NCBI GenBank assembly: GCA_017450125.1
Contig: JAFSWZ010000014.1
Location: 1-64,000, forward strand
Reading direction: 5' to 3'
Source: Synergistaceae bacterium
GTDB lineage: Bacteria; Synergistota; Synergistia; Synergistales; Aminobacteriaceae
Length of the DNA stretch: 64,000 nt
The notes beneath the pieces are model-generated. The model searched no databases, was not told the DNA's origin, and saw only the letters and a program-made list of their open reading frames with translations. Of this stretch, positions 18,184 through 26,604 are shown piece by piece. The position numbers were made by a program, and so were the translations under genes. Each line of letters begins with the position of its first letter. Position 1 is the first letter of the stretch.

Positions 18184-18407
18184 TGAGCAGGCGTGCGCTG
18201 TTGCAGTCTCGGCTGAACGAGTACTACAAGGCGGAACATGAAGTGAAGATAAACGGTCAGACGGTAGAGCTCGAAGGGATGAGGATTACGAGAGCGTCAT
18301 TAACGGACTTGCGGAAAGAGATAAGAAACTTGGAGAACGAGTTGGAGGAGCTGGAAAAGACGATGGAGCGGCCAAGACGGCGGATAAGGGCGGTAGTGCC
18401 ATTATGA
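18177..18407 (+). CDS. gpW/DUF6148-like head-tail joining protein
   Basis: A 76-residue protein starting VMSRRALLQSRLNEYYKAEHEVKINGQTVE, with RITRASLTDLRKEI and a final Glu-rich helix. The YY-AE, NGQ and ltRasL pattern matches the small gpW/DUF6148 family that lies between terminase and portal. It overlaps both neighbours by a few bases. Confidence 0.75.
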   Translation: MVMSRRALLQSRLNEYYKAEHEVKINGQTVELEGMRITRASLTDLRKEIRNLENELEELEKTMERPRRRIRAVVPL

Positions 18408-19860
18408 CACATAAAATCACGAACAGCGGCTACAGCGAGCACGGAGCATCGAGGCGCAAGACATCATTAATCCGCTGGAACGCACAGAGCAAGTCCCCCC
18501 ATGAAGACATTTCACAGAATATCGAGCTTTTGCGTGAACGTTCACGAGACCTTTACGCAGGGGGCGGGCCTTTAGGCAGGGGCGCGATAGACAGAGTCGT
18601 CCTGAACGCCTTAGGAGCAGGTCTGAAGCTGAACGTACGGATTGACCCCGAACAGTTAGAGATGGACACGGAGCAGGCAGCCAAGTGGGCGGCCAAGACA
18701 GAGGGGGAGTTCGACTTCTGGGCAAGCTCAAAGAACGCGGACTTCAACCATGAGCTGAACTTCTACGAACTGCAGGTGTTAGCGTTAAAGAGCATACTGC
18801 TGGACGGGGAGGTCTTAGTCCTGCTCAACTGGGGAGAAACGACGCGGCGGGACCCTTACGGAATGACCGTTCACCTGATAGAGGCCGAACGCATAGAGAC
18901 TCCCGCGCCTCACGCACAGAAGCTAGTTGATGAGGGGGTACAGCTTGACGAACAAGGGCGAGTGATCGGCTACTGGGTAACGAACCGCAACCCCAACGCG
19001 GAACTTCCGGGCCAACCGGCCAAGACGTACGAGCTAGTTGATGCAGGTGTAAGGGTACTTCATCTCTTTCAGCGTGAACGCATAGGCCAGCACAGGGGAG
19101 TGCCGTTCCTTGCGCCGGTGCTTGAAGTGCTGAAGCAGTTAAGCCGCTACACTGATGCTGAGTTGATGGCGGCTGTAGTCAGCGGAATGTACGCAGTGTT
19201 TTTTGAGCACGAGCCGCGCGAGGACGGGGCATACGGCTCTGAGGAGTACGCGTCAGAAGAAGGTTTCGGTGAAACGCCGGGCCTTGAAGGCCTCACAACA
19301 GAGATGATGTACGGCTCAGTCATGGACTTGCCGGAGGGGGTAAAAGCGACAAGTCTTTCGCCGGGCCGTCCCAACCAGAACTTCAACCAGTTCATAGAGA
19401 GCCTAGCGCACCAGTTAGGGGGGCACTGGGCATTCCGCAGGAGCTGCTGTTCCTGCACTTCACGGCGAGCTATTCCGCAAGCAGGGGAGCATTGCTCGAG
19501 GCATGGAAGCTGTTCAAGTATTGGCGGGCATGGTTTGCGCAAGAGTTCTGTCAGCCGGTGTATGAGGCATGGCTGGACATCGCGGTGATGACGGGCCGGA
19601 TAGACGCGCCGCTGTACATGAAGGACGCGTACTACCAGAAGCTGTACTCATGGGCGGAATGGGTAGGTCCAGCACAAGGACAGCTCAACCCCGTTCAGGA
19701 GGTCGAGGCCTCTGTGATGAAGATACAGCACAACCTAAGCACGTACCAGCGCGAATGCGGAGAACTTACGGGCGAGGACTGGGACTTGGTGATGAGCACA
19801 TTAACCCGAGAGAGGGGAAAGATAGATGTACAAGATAACGAACGAGAACGGCAGGGCTGA
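18404..19860 (+). pseudogene. Lambda-family phage portal protein, one frameshift at a G6 run
   Basis: Residues from 18404 (SLIRWNAQSKSPHEDI, LYAGGGPLGRGAIDRVVLNALGAGLKL, HLIEAERIETP, HLFQRERIGQHRGVPFLAPVLEVL) are a typical lambda-family portal, the ring that connects head to tail. The frame breaks after IESLAHQLG at GGGGGG (19418-19423). The rest, ALGIPQELLFLHFTASYSAS and WKLFKYWRAWFAQ to the stop at 19860, is in the -1 frame. One extra G would restore a ~485-residue protein of normal length. It may be a real mutation, a homopolymer sequencing error or, less likely, programmed frameshifting. Confidence 0.85.
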
Positions 19861-20632
19861 GCTCCTGCTGTACAGCCTCATTGAGGGCGGAACGACAGCG
19901 GGCAACATCCTGAAGCAGCTCCGCAACGTCGAGGGGGAAATCACGCTCCGAATAAACTCCGACGGGGGCGAAGCCTTTGACGCGATAGCCCTCTACAACT
20001 ACCTTAAGCCGAAGGGCATTGACGTAGTGGTTGATGGCATTTGCGCCAGCGCGGCAAGCATTGTGGCGATGGCCGGAGAGCACATCACGATGATGCAGGG
20101 TAGCATGATGATGATACACAACCCCTGCAGTCTGGTTTACGGGGACAGCGAGACCCACAAGGGAGAAAGCGACGTGCTCAACAAGCTCCGCGACCAGATG
20201 GCTGACATCTACGCCGAACGCACGGGGATGACGCGCGACACGATAATCACCCTTATGGACGCAGAAACATGGATGACCGCTCAGGAGGCCGTAAACACCG
20301 GCTTTGCCGACGCTGTGGAGAGCGTGATAACCGTAACCCCTCTTGTAGGGCCCCTGCCTGTTGACGAAGAGATAGAGTTCACGGACAGATACGCGGAAGG
20401 GGTAAAGGCGGAGCGTGAGAGGCTACGAGCTCTCGACGAACTCATGACCCCCGAAAGGTCTGCCGTCATCAACGCGGCCAAGTACGAGACGGGGCAGACA
20501 GCGCAGGACATCGCACTAACCCTGCTGAAGTCGGACAGGGGGCGGACATCAAGCATAAACAGCCTTCCATTGGAGGCGAAAGCAGACCCGGCCGTTCACG
20601 TAAGCGAGATACTTAAGAGACTGAGAGGCTAA
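19826..20632 (+). CDS. ClpP-related head maturation protease
   Basis: A 268-residue serine protease of the ClpP-like phage type that processes head proteins. The N-terminus has LRINSDGGEAFDAIALYNYL, the nucleophile Ser75 lies in GICASAASIVAMAG, and His98 in MMIHNP. The C-terminal ~80 residues after the protease fold are helical and probably serve as scaffold, as in other phage ClpP fusions. It overlaps the portal end by 35 bases. Confidence 0.9.
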   Translation: MYKITNENGRAELLLYSLIEGGTTAGNILKQLRNVEGEITLRINSDGGEAFDAIALYNYLKPKGIDVVVDGICASAASIVAMAGEHITMMQGSMMMIHNPCSLVYGDSETHKGESDVLNKLRDQMADIYAERTGMTRDTIITLMDAETWMTAQEAVNTGFADAVESVITVTPLVGPLPVDEEIEFTDRYAEGVKAERERLRALDELMTPERSAVINAAKYETGQTAQDIALTLLKSDRGRTSSINSLPLEAKADPAVHVSEILKRLRG

Positions 20633-20637
20633 AGACA

Positions 20638-21021
20638 ATGTCAGACACAACATACACCAGAAGTTACACGCAAATTCAGGATATACCCGCCCCTGATGAC
20701 CTTGTGTCGGGCTGGTTCACCGCAAACCCGATAAACATCGCTTCCGACGGAGGCTTAAAGCGCGGTACGCTCCTGATGAGCAACGGGGACAACATCTTCA
20801 CCCCCGCCGAAAAGGCCGGCATAGCCAACGCCTACGAGCTAGCGATACTCTGTGAGGACATCCCCGACGACGCTACGGAATGCGCCGCAACAGCGTACTT
20901 CACGGGCTTAATCAACGGGGCATCAATCATCCTGCCGTACGAGACGGACAGCGACGTGCATTCAGAGCTGATAGAGGCGGCACGTCCCGCACTGAGACGC
21001 TCGGGCTTCACGATTATATAG
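20638..21021 (+). CDS. Head decoration protein (gpD-like)
   Basis: A 127-residue protein between the protease and capsid genes, where lambda-type phages encode the decoration protein that stabilises the expanded capsid. It has LKRGTLLMSNGDNIF, ALAILCEDIP-type and TAYFTGLINGASI segments and ends GFTII, consistent with the family. Start has only a weak ribosome binding site. Confidence 0.75.
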   Translation: MSDTTYTRSYTQIQDIPAPDDLVSGWFTANPINIASDGGLKRGTLLMSNGDNIFTPAEKAGIANAYELAILCEDIPDDATECAATAYFTGLINGASIILPYETDSDVHSELIEAARPALRRSGFTII

Positions 21022-21031
21022 AGGTGGAACG

Positions 21032-22060
21032 ATGAACGATTACTATGACGCTAAATACCTGCGGGCAGCCATAACCAAGATAACGCCTGCACGCCTATTC
21101 TTCAGGAACAGGTTTTTCACCGAAAGCATGACATTTCCCACAAAGACAGTAACCTTTGAGTACGCAAAGAACACGCGAGCCCTTTTGCCGTTCAGTGATG
21201 ACCACATGCCCAGCCCGCCGGTCAAGCGCAATCCCTATCAGGCCTTGACGTTCACCGCGCCGCTGTTGTCTGGGTCAAGGACGATAACGGCCGACACTCT
21301 AGCACAGAAGCTCATCGGGGAGAGCCCGTACAACTCGGGCATGTCTATGGATGAACGCGCTGAGGAACTTGCGCTGCGGGACTTGATGGAGCTCACGGAC
21401 GCTCTCTACAAGCAGGAGGAGTACATGTGCGCGCGCCTTAAGCAGGACGGGAAATTCACGGTGAACGCAACGGGACTGAACACGACGATAGATTACGGTT
21501 TCACCCAAATAGAGACCGTAGCGAGTGCGAACAAGTGGGGAGCAACGTCTGACGTACTGGGTTACCTCACGAAGAAGGCGCGGGAGCTCCGCAAGAACGG
21601 GATAAATCCCGACATGCTGATAGTAGGGCACGACGCAAGCGAGGCACTCTGCAACAACGAGGGCGTGTTGAAGCTCCGTCATGACCAGTTCGTTGACATT
21701 CCCGCTCCTGCCAGCCTTGAAGACGGCGTTACGTTCGTCTGCAGGCTTAGAGCACCGGGCTTGTACCTGAACGTCTACGAGTACGATGAGTACTACGAGG
21801 ACGAAGACGGGGACTTACAGCCGATGATTGACCCGAAAACGGCTATATTGCAGAGTTCACGGGAGCACAACATGATGTTGCACGGAGCAGTACTGCACAT
21901 AGACACGCGGACAGGGGGGTACGTGAGCGAGATGAGGGAGTACGTGCCCTACGTCGTTACGCATGAAGACCCGCCCGTACGGAAGCTGATTGTGTCATCA
22001 AGGACACTGCCCATGCCGACGGACATAACTTCATGGATTACCCTGAAGAACGTAATCTAA
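21032..22060 (+). CDS. Major capsid protein (lambda gpE family)
   Basis: A 342-residue protein with the gpE-family pattern: RFFTESMTFPTKTVTFEYAKNTRALLPF near the N-terminus, a VKRNPYQALTFTAPLL segment, NPDMLIVGHDAS in the middle and YEYDEYYEDEDG before the end. Length and position are typical. It has a GAGGTGG ribosome binding site and builds the capsid shell. Confidence 0.92.
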   Translation: MNDYYDAKYLRAAITKITPARLFFRNRFFTESMTFPTKTVTFEYAKNTRALLPFSDDHMPSPPVKRNPYQALTFTAPLLSGSRTITADTLAQKLIGESPYNSGMSMDERAEELALRDLMELTDALYKQEEYMCARLKQDGKFTVNATGLNTTIDYGFTQIETVASANKWGATSDVLGYLTKKARELRKNGINPDMLIVGHDASEALCNNEGVLKLRHDQFVDIPAPASLEDGVTFVCRLRAPGLYLNVYEYDEYYEDEDGDLQPMIDPKTAILQSSREHNMMLHGAVLHIDTRTGGYVSEMREYVPYVVTHEDPPVRKLIVSSRTLPMPTDITSWITLKNVI

Positions 22061-22395
22061 CCGGCTGGAACTTACGCGCAATCTTTGACGAGCCCGAGCC
22101 CGACTACATGGAGGCTGAAGTGTTCTTCTCGGCCTTCGGGAAGTACCGCGACATCAACAATCACAGAGTACACTGCATACTGACTTCACCGAAACACAGC
22201 ACACTAACCGCCTACACGGACAGCACCGACGGAGTTCACAGGATAACCGCCATTCTCATCGTGAGGAAGTGCGATGTGTCGGGAATTCGGCAAGGTGCGA
22301 GCCTGTGCGTAGACGGGACGGACTACATCGTTGCTGGGGTAAGTTCGCCCTTGAACGAGGTTACGCGCATTGAGCTGGAGGGGTACTCAGGATGA
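22033..22395 (+). CDS. Head-tail joining protein (gpFII-like)
   Basis: A 120-residue protein overlapping the capsid gene end by 28 bases. The order capsid, this gene, gpZ-like, terminator-like matches the lambda/P2 connector block. Segments such as VHCILTSPKHSTL and GASLCVDGTDYIVAGVSSP resemble the small beta-barrel head-tail joining proteins with DGxxYxV. Assignment rests mainly on position. Confidence 0.6.
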   Translation: MDYPEERNLTGWNLRAIFDEPEPDYMEAEVFFSAFGKYRDINNHRVHCILTSPKHSTLTAYTDSTDGVHRITAILIVRKCDVSGIRQGASLCVDGTDYIVAGVSSPLNEVTRIELEGYSG

Positions 22396-22928
22396 TCCGC
22401 ATAAACGTAACATCGCAGACAGCTGACTTACGGACACTACAGGCTTTGCCGTCTCAACTGCAGAAGGCACTAGGGCTAGCCCGTCGGGACGCGATAAAGA
22501 CGCTCTACGGTTACGCGGCCAAGTTAACGGCCGAGCAGAACTACATCACGCAGAGCGAAGTGAAGAAGGCCACGCGCATAGAGCCTACGGGGCTTCGAGT
22601 GCGTAGCGGCATGCGTGCTCTCGACAAGTACAAGGTTTCACCAAAAGCACCAAGAAAACGCGGCTATCCCCTCATGGGTGCGGTGAAACGCGGCGGCCTT
22701 AAGCCTCTCGGTGCTAACGCGTTCCTTAAACGTAGCGGCGGAAAGTGGCGGCCTTATGTGCGCATCACGCCTGACCGCAAGCCCTACAAGCTTCTGTACG
22801 GGCCCTCCATCGCCCAGCTGGTCGGGAGCGAAAACAACCTACCTCTGATTGAGGAACGTGCGCACGAGCTGTTCACGAACAGGGCAAAGTACTGGACAGA
22901 CCGGCTCACAGGAGGACGCAGGAAATGA
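22392..22928 (+). CDS. Tail completion protein (gpZ-like)
   Basis: A 178-residue, very basic protein (ALGLARRDAIKTLYGYAAKLTAEQNYITQSEVKKATRI at the N-terminus, YGPSIAQLVGSENNLPLIEERA toward the end). The LYGPSIAQ motif and overall pattern match the minor tail protein Z / HK97 gp10-type family, which completes the tail at the head-proximal end. Overlaps both neighbours by 4 bases. Confidence 0.72.
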   Translation: MIRINVTSQTADLRTLQALPSQLQKALGLARRDAIKTLYGYAAKLTAEQNYITQSEVKKATRIEPTGLRVRSGMRALDKYKVSPKAPRKRGYPLMGAVKRGGLKPLGANAFLKRSGGKWRPYVRITPDRKPYKLLYGPSIAQLVGSENNLPLIEERAHELFTNRAKYWTDRLTGGRRK

Positions 22929-23464
22929 ACGCAAAACTATTGATGAATGACCTTGTGGCACTGTTAAAGCAGGAGTTCGCGGGGTACATGTTGCTGAACA
23001 AGTCGGAGGAGCTCACGGAGCTTCACGTCTACGCGCAGTACATCCCCCAGCCCGAAGGGGTAACGTTCGGAGAAACGGGGCTGAAGAGCTACACGGAGGG
23101 GGATTACGCGGCACATTTCCCGAGCATAACGGTGCGCATCGGGGAGATGACGGACAGCGAGGAGCACTCGTTAATTCAGAGCGCGGTGAAAGTTAACCTT
23201 CTTTTCGGTGTAGTGGACAAGTCGCCGGAATGTACGGGATGGGCTGATTTGCTGGACATTCAGGAAAAGCTACGGGGCTGTCTGCTGGAACATCGGGTAC
23301 TTGGCCGCAAGCACATTCTGCGCATGCCCGTGAAGGCTAGGCTGAACGAGTGCGAGACTTGGCCGGTGTACTTTGGGGAGATGGAGCTGTTGTACGAGAG
23401 CGGGCGGCCGGTGATGAACAGCGAGTACGTGTACAGGCCCGCGATGATGACAAGGGAGAGATAA
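22925..23464 (+). CDS. Probable tail terminator protein
   Basis: A 179-residue protein starting MNAKLLMNDLVALLKQEFAGYML, followed by FPSITVRIGEMTDSEEHSLIQSAVKVNLLFGVVD, an alpha/beta pattern seen in tail terminator proteins (gpU-like). Position between gpZ-like and sheath supports this; the family was not recognised directly. Confidence 0.55.
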   Translation: MNAKLLMNDLVALLKQEFAGYMLLNKSEELTELHVYAQYIPQPEGVTFGETGLKSYTEGDYAAHFPSITVRIGEMTDSEEHSLIQSAVKVNLLFGVVDKSPECTGWADLLDIQEKLRGCLLEHRVLGRKHILRMPVKARLNECETWPVYFGEMELLYESGRPVMNSEYVYRPAMMTRER

Positions 23465-23468
23465 CACA

Positions 23469-23720
23469 ATGGACGAACAGACAAACATTCACGCAATATA
23501 CGTCGGCCCGACGATCGCGAAGCTCGGGCTCATCAGAAACCAAGTGTTCCTAGACGGACTGCCCGGCCACATCACAGCCCTGCAGGAAGAGTACCCGGAG
23601 CTAGACGAGCTAATCGTTCCCGTAGAGGGTTGTTCAAGTGCGCTGGACGCGGCCAAGACAAAGGGCACGCACATACATCACGCGGCACAGAAACTCAAAG
23701 AGAAGGCAGGTGTCAGGTAA
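23469..23720 (+). CDS. Small conserved phage protein of unknown function
   Basis: An 83-residue protein (MDEQTNIHAIYVGPTIAKLGLIRNQVF) directly before the sheath, with stop and next start adjoining. Small proteins with xYVGPTIxxLGLxxNqvF and a central pair of acidic helices occur at this place in Mu/P2-like tails. No motif gives a function. Confidence 0.6.
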   Translation: MDEQTNIHAIYVGPTIAKLGLIRNQVFLDGLPGHITALQEEYPELDELIVPVEGCSSALDAAKTKGTHIHHAAQKLKEKAGVR

Positions 23721-24965
23721 ATGTCATTCAGGCATGGCGTGTACAAGCAGGAAGTACCGACGAGCATTATTGCCCCCGCACAGGGAGAGGCCGGACTTCC
23801 CGTCATAATAGGTACAGCCCCCGTACATGAAGCAGATAGCGAGTGCGTCAACATTCCGCGCCTGGTCTACACGTACGAAGAGGCTGTAGAGATATTTGGT
23901 TTTTCAGAGGACTGGGATAATTATACCCTAAGTGAGTTCATTTACTCACAGTTCGCGCTCTTCGGGCAAGCTCCGTGCGTGCTAATCAACGTCTTTGACC
24001 CGGCCAAGCACAAGGACAGTTCCGGCAAGCCCGACCCGTCAAAAGTTACGGCCGCAGACATCATCGGGGGCGTGAACACCACAACCAACACCACAACCGG
24101 CCTCGAGCTCGTCAATGAAGTGTTCCCGCGTTTCAGGCTTGTTCCCGGAATAATCGCGTGCCCCAAGTGGAGCGAAAATCCCGGTGTGGCCGCCGTGATG
24201 CGCGCTAAGGCCGACGCGGTCAACGGGCTGTTCACGTGCATATGCGTGCTGGATATCCCCAGCGATAACAGCGGCGTAACGAACTACACGGCCGCTCCGC
24301 AGTGGAAAGAGCGCAACAACTACGTTGCAGAGCATGAAGTAGTCTGCTGGCCTAAGGTTTCGCTGGACGGCAAGGTCTTTCACATGTCGACACAGCTTGT
24401 AGGCCTCATGAACAAGGTTGACGGCGCGCATGACGACATACCCTACAAGTCCCCGAGTAACGAGCTGTTGCAGATGGACGCGTGCGTTGCGGGCGGGAAA
24501 GAGATACTTTTAGGGCTCGAGCAGGCGAACTACCTGAACAGTCAGGGCATTGTTACTGCGTTGAACTGGATAGGCGGATGGCGGGCTTGGGGCAACAGAA
24601 CAGGGTGCTACCCGGCCAAGACAGACGTAAAGGACTGCTTCATCGCGGTGCGTCGGATGTTCGACTATCTGGGCAACCAGTTCATCCTGACGTTCTGGCA
24701 GCAGACTGACCAGCCCATGACCGCACGCCTTGTGCGAACTATCGTGAACACCTTCAACATGTACCTGAACAGTCTTGTTGCGCGTGAGATGCTGTTAGGG
24801 GCTAGGGTGGAGTTTCGGGAAGACGAGAACATGTACACTGACTTGATGAACGGCATTCTGAAGTTCCACATCTTCATCACGCCGCCTGTTCCGGCTGAAG
24901 TGATTGAGGGTATCTTTGAGTATGATCCCGAGTACCTGCAGGTCTTGTACAACGCGTTGAGCTAA
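23721..24965 (+). CDS. Phage contractile tail sheath protein
   Basis: A 414-residue tail sheath of the P2/Mu type: FRHGVYKQEVPTSIIAP at the N-terminus, TAPVHEADS, LSEFIYSQFALFGQAPCVLINVFDP and a C-terminal GARVEFREDEN...GILKFHIFITPPVPAEVIEG segment. It forms the contractile outer tube around the inner tail tube. Full length. Its stop is one base from the end of a convergent small gene. Confidence 0.93.
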   Translation: MSFRHGVYKQEVPTSIIAPAQGEAGLPVIIGTAPVHEADSECVNIPRLVYTYEEAVEIFGFSEDWDNYTLSEFIYSQFALFGQAPCVLINVFDPAKHKDSSGKPDPSKVTAADIIGGVNTTTNTTTGLELVNEVFPRFRLVPGIIACPKWSENPGVAAVMRAKADAVNGLFTCICVLDIPSDNSGVTNYTAAPQWKERNNYVAEHEVVCWPKVSLDGKVFHMSTQLVGLMNKVDGAHDDIPYKSPSNELLQMDACVAGGKEILLGLEQANYLNSQGIVTALNWIGGWRAWGNRTGCYPAKTDVKDCFIAVRRMFDYLGNQFILTFWQQTDQPMTARLVRTIVNTFNMYLNSLVAREMLLGARVEFREDENMYTDLMNGILKFHIFITPPVPAEVIEGIFEYDPEYLQVLYNALS

Positions 24966-24966
24966 A

Positions 24967-25161
24967 TCATTTTGTTATGAGGTAGAGGATAAACCCAACG
25001 CCGAGCTGTACTACGACAAGCAGAATGCCCAGTATCGAGAAGCCCCACGACACAAAAGACTTCAGGTCATCAATCCTGTTGTTGAGGTTGTTCGTCTCCT
25101 GAATGACGATGTCTATATCTTTGTCGTGCAGGTCTTTACGGACGAAGTCATTATCATTCAT
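24967..25161 (-). CDS. XhlA-like small coiled-coil membrane protein
   Basis: A 64-residue protein on the strand opposite to the late genes: an acidic/Asn-rich coiled-coil helix (VIQETNNLNNRIDDLKSF) followed by one transmembrane segment (SILGILLVVVQLGVGFIL). This is the layout of haemolysin XhlA-type proteins. GAGGT precedes the ATG at 25161. It is second in a two-gene minus-strand cassette between sheath and tube genes. Confidence 0.7.
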   Translation of the reverse strand: MNDNDFVRKDLHDKDIDIVIQETNNLNNRIDDLKSFVSWGFSILGILLVVVQLGVGFILYLITK

Positions 25162-25165
25162 GGAG

Positions 25166-25321
25166 CTACCTCGACAGAAGCCACACGGTGAACGCACCTG
25201 CGGCAATCCAGGCCGACGCGATAAAGGCCATCTGCCGCCAAAAATCGCGCCACAGTTTCCTGCGCCATTCGTCATACGGAAGGACAGGATGACGGCGTTT
25301 GAGCTTTTCACGGATACTCAT
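25166..25321 (-). CDS. Small single-span membrane protein
   Basis: A 51-residue protein starting MSIREKLKRRHPVLPYDEW, with a basic amphipathic N-terminal half and one C-terminal membrane helix (MAFIASAWIAAGAFTVWLL). ATGAGGTGAAAGCT upstream of the ATG is a strong ribosome binding site. It ends four bases before the next minus-strand start, so the pair is an operon. Function unknown. Confidence 0.65.
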   Translation of the reverse strand: MSIREKLKRRHPVLPYDEWRRKLWRDFWRQMAFIASAWIAAGAFTVWLLSR

Positions 25322-25364
25322 AGCTTTCACCTCATAAATTGTTCAGGGATAAGGAGATTATAGC

Positions 25365-25889
25365 ATGCCTAACATCATACCTGAGAAGGTACTAAACTTT
25401 AACGTATACGCAGACGGCGGCCGCTTAATGGGCATTGCCGACGGAAACTTCCCGCCCCTCGAGCTGATGACGGCCGAAATCAAGGGCGCGGGCATAGCAG
25501 GAACTATCGACGCTCCGGGACTGGGACAGTTCGGTTCGCTGGTCATCACGCTGAACTGGCGGCTGACAACGCAAGACTACTGGGAACTTGGAGCACCGGG
25601 CGGGCACATTCTGGACATGTACGCGGCCGGACAGCAGATTGATGCGGGGACGGGAGACCTCATCGCGACGAGAATTCACGTGTTCGCGAAAGCTTTCACG
25701 AAGAAGATGGACCCGGGCAAGCTGGACGTAGTAGCGACGCAGGACGCTTCGACAGAGCACGAAGTGTACTACATGAAGGCCGATATAGACGGGCTTGAAG
25801 TGCTGGAGATAGACAAGATGAACTACATGTACAGGGTGAACGGCGTAGACTATCTTGAAGATGTCCGCGCCGCTCTGGGAATGAGGTAG
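25365..25889 (+). CDS. Major tail tube protein (P2 FII family)
   Basis: A 174-residue protein with the FII-family pattern: IPEKVLNFNVYADG at the N-terminus, PPLELMTAEIKGAGIAGTID, and a C-terminal KADIDGLEVLEIDKMNYMYRVNGVDYLEDVRAALG. It forms the inner rigid tube through which DNA passes. Separated from the sheath gene by the inserted minus-strand cassette. Confidence 0.93.
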   Translation: MPNIIPEKVLNFNVYADGGRLMGIADGNFPPLELMTAEIKGAGIAGTIDAPGLGQFGSLVITLNWRLTTQDYWELGAPGGHILDMYAAGQQIDAGTGDLIATRIHVFAKAFTKKMDPGKLDVVATQDASTEHEVYYMKADIDGLEVLEIDKMNYMYRVNGVDYLEDVRAALGMR

Positions 25890-25893
25890 CACG

Positions 25894-26208
25894 ATGAAGA
25901 TTGAACTCACCAAGCCGATACGCTACAAGGACACAGACATACAGACACTCGACCCTGACTTCGAAAGCCTCACAGGACGCGACCTCATCGACGCAGAAAA
26001 AGCCCTCCGTGCGCAGGGTCAAACCTTCTCCGCGTGGGAGTTCTCACGGAGCTACTTAGCGGCCATCGCGGCACGTGCCTGCGGGCTTCCCCGTGAAGTC
26101 CTCGAGGACATGAACGTTACTGACTTCACACGCATCACACTTGAGGCGGCGGCTTTTTTGGGCGGACAGGCCTCTGCGGCCTCAACGCAAACAAATTCCG
26201 ACGACTAA
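25894..26208 (+). CDS. Tail assembly chaperone gpE-like (zero-frame product)
   Basis: A 104-residue protein (LTKPIRYKDTDIQTLDPDFESLTGRDLIDAEKAL ... AAIAARACGLPREVLEDMNVTDFTRIT). It sits between tube and tape-measure genes, where all long-tailed phages encode the tail assembly chaperone that guides tape measure and tube polymerisation. A slippery heptamer near the 3' end allows a longer -1 product. Confidence 0.85.
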   Translation: MKIELTKPIRYKDTDIQTLDPDFESLTGRDLIDAEKALRAQGQTFSAWEFSRSYLAAIAARACGLPREVLEDMNVTDFTRITLEAAAFLGGQASAASTQTNSDD

Positions 26209-26372
26209 TCTTCGCGCTGGCTCTGAGTGAAGCTCACACGGGCATTGATGTGTGGCTGGGCATGACACTTCCTGAACTCTCAGAGTGGTGCTCCATCATC
26301 ACGGAGCACTACAAAAAACAACATACAGCACAAAACCCCAGAACAGCGCACCAAAGAACAGCGCACCAATAA
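25894..26372 (+). CDS. Tail assembly chaperone gpE-E' fusion by -1 frameshift
   Basis: The longer product shares residues 1-88 with gpE, shifts at TTTTTTG (26154-26160) and continues GRTGLCGLNANKFRRLIFALALSEAHTGIDVWLGMTLPELSEW to the TAA at 26370-26372. The second part has the expected helical pattern with a conserved Trp pair, and lacks its own start. Its last ~24 codons overlap the 3' end of an opposite-strand gene and read as a low-complexity tail (TAHQRTAHQ), which suggests the original end was altered by that insertion. Confidence 0.78.
26154..26160 (+). promoter_or_regulatory. Slippery heptamer for programmed -1 frameshifting (T TTT TTG)
   Basis: In the zero frame the bases read GCT TTT TTG GGC, so the X-XXY-YYZ heptamer is T TTT TTG in correct phase. 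Slippage by -1 opens a 70-codon extension. Location in the chaperone gene before the tape measure is the classical position. Confidence 0.8.
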
Positions 26373-26538
26373 CATTGAATGCTAATTTAAGCAGACGGGT
26401 TGAAAGCCTGTTGTTGAAGTCTTTCTCGAAGGCTTCAACATTCCGGCGGTAACGCGTCCAGTCTTCCCCTTCAAGGCCGCCGATATACTCCTTGAAGGGG
26501 TCATGATAACAGCGTCTGTAACTGTCATGAATACTCAC
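26299..26538 (-). CDS. Small opposite-strand membrane protein
   Basis: A 79-residue protein, GTG start at 26538 with GGGGTG upstream: a charged, Tyr/Asp-rich helical first half (DPFKEYIGGLEGEDWTRYRRNVEAFEKDFNNRL) and a C-terminal transmembrane helix (VIGALFFGALFWGFVLYVVF). It lies on the strand opposite to the late genes, overlapping the frameshifted chaperone end. Layout resembles the other minus-strand small genes here. Confidence 0.6.
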   Translation of the reverse strand: MSIHDSYRRCYHDPFKEYIGGLEGEDWTRYRRNVEAFEKDFNNRLSTRLLKLAFNVIGALFFGALFWGFVLYVVFCSAP

Positions 26539-26604
26539 AGCAATACACCCCGCAAAATTGATGATGGAATGCAGAAATCTTAACAGAAAGGAGGCCTGTA
26601 GTAT

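Noticed and set aside
19412-19432. Programmed frameshift as the main explanation of the portal break
   Set aside because: Portal genes are not known to use it and the site is A GGG GGG, not a standard efficient heptamer; a one-base indel is simpler.
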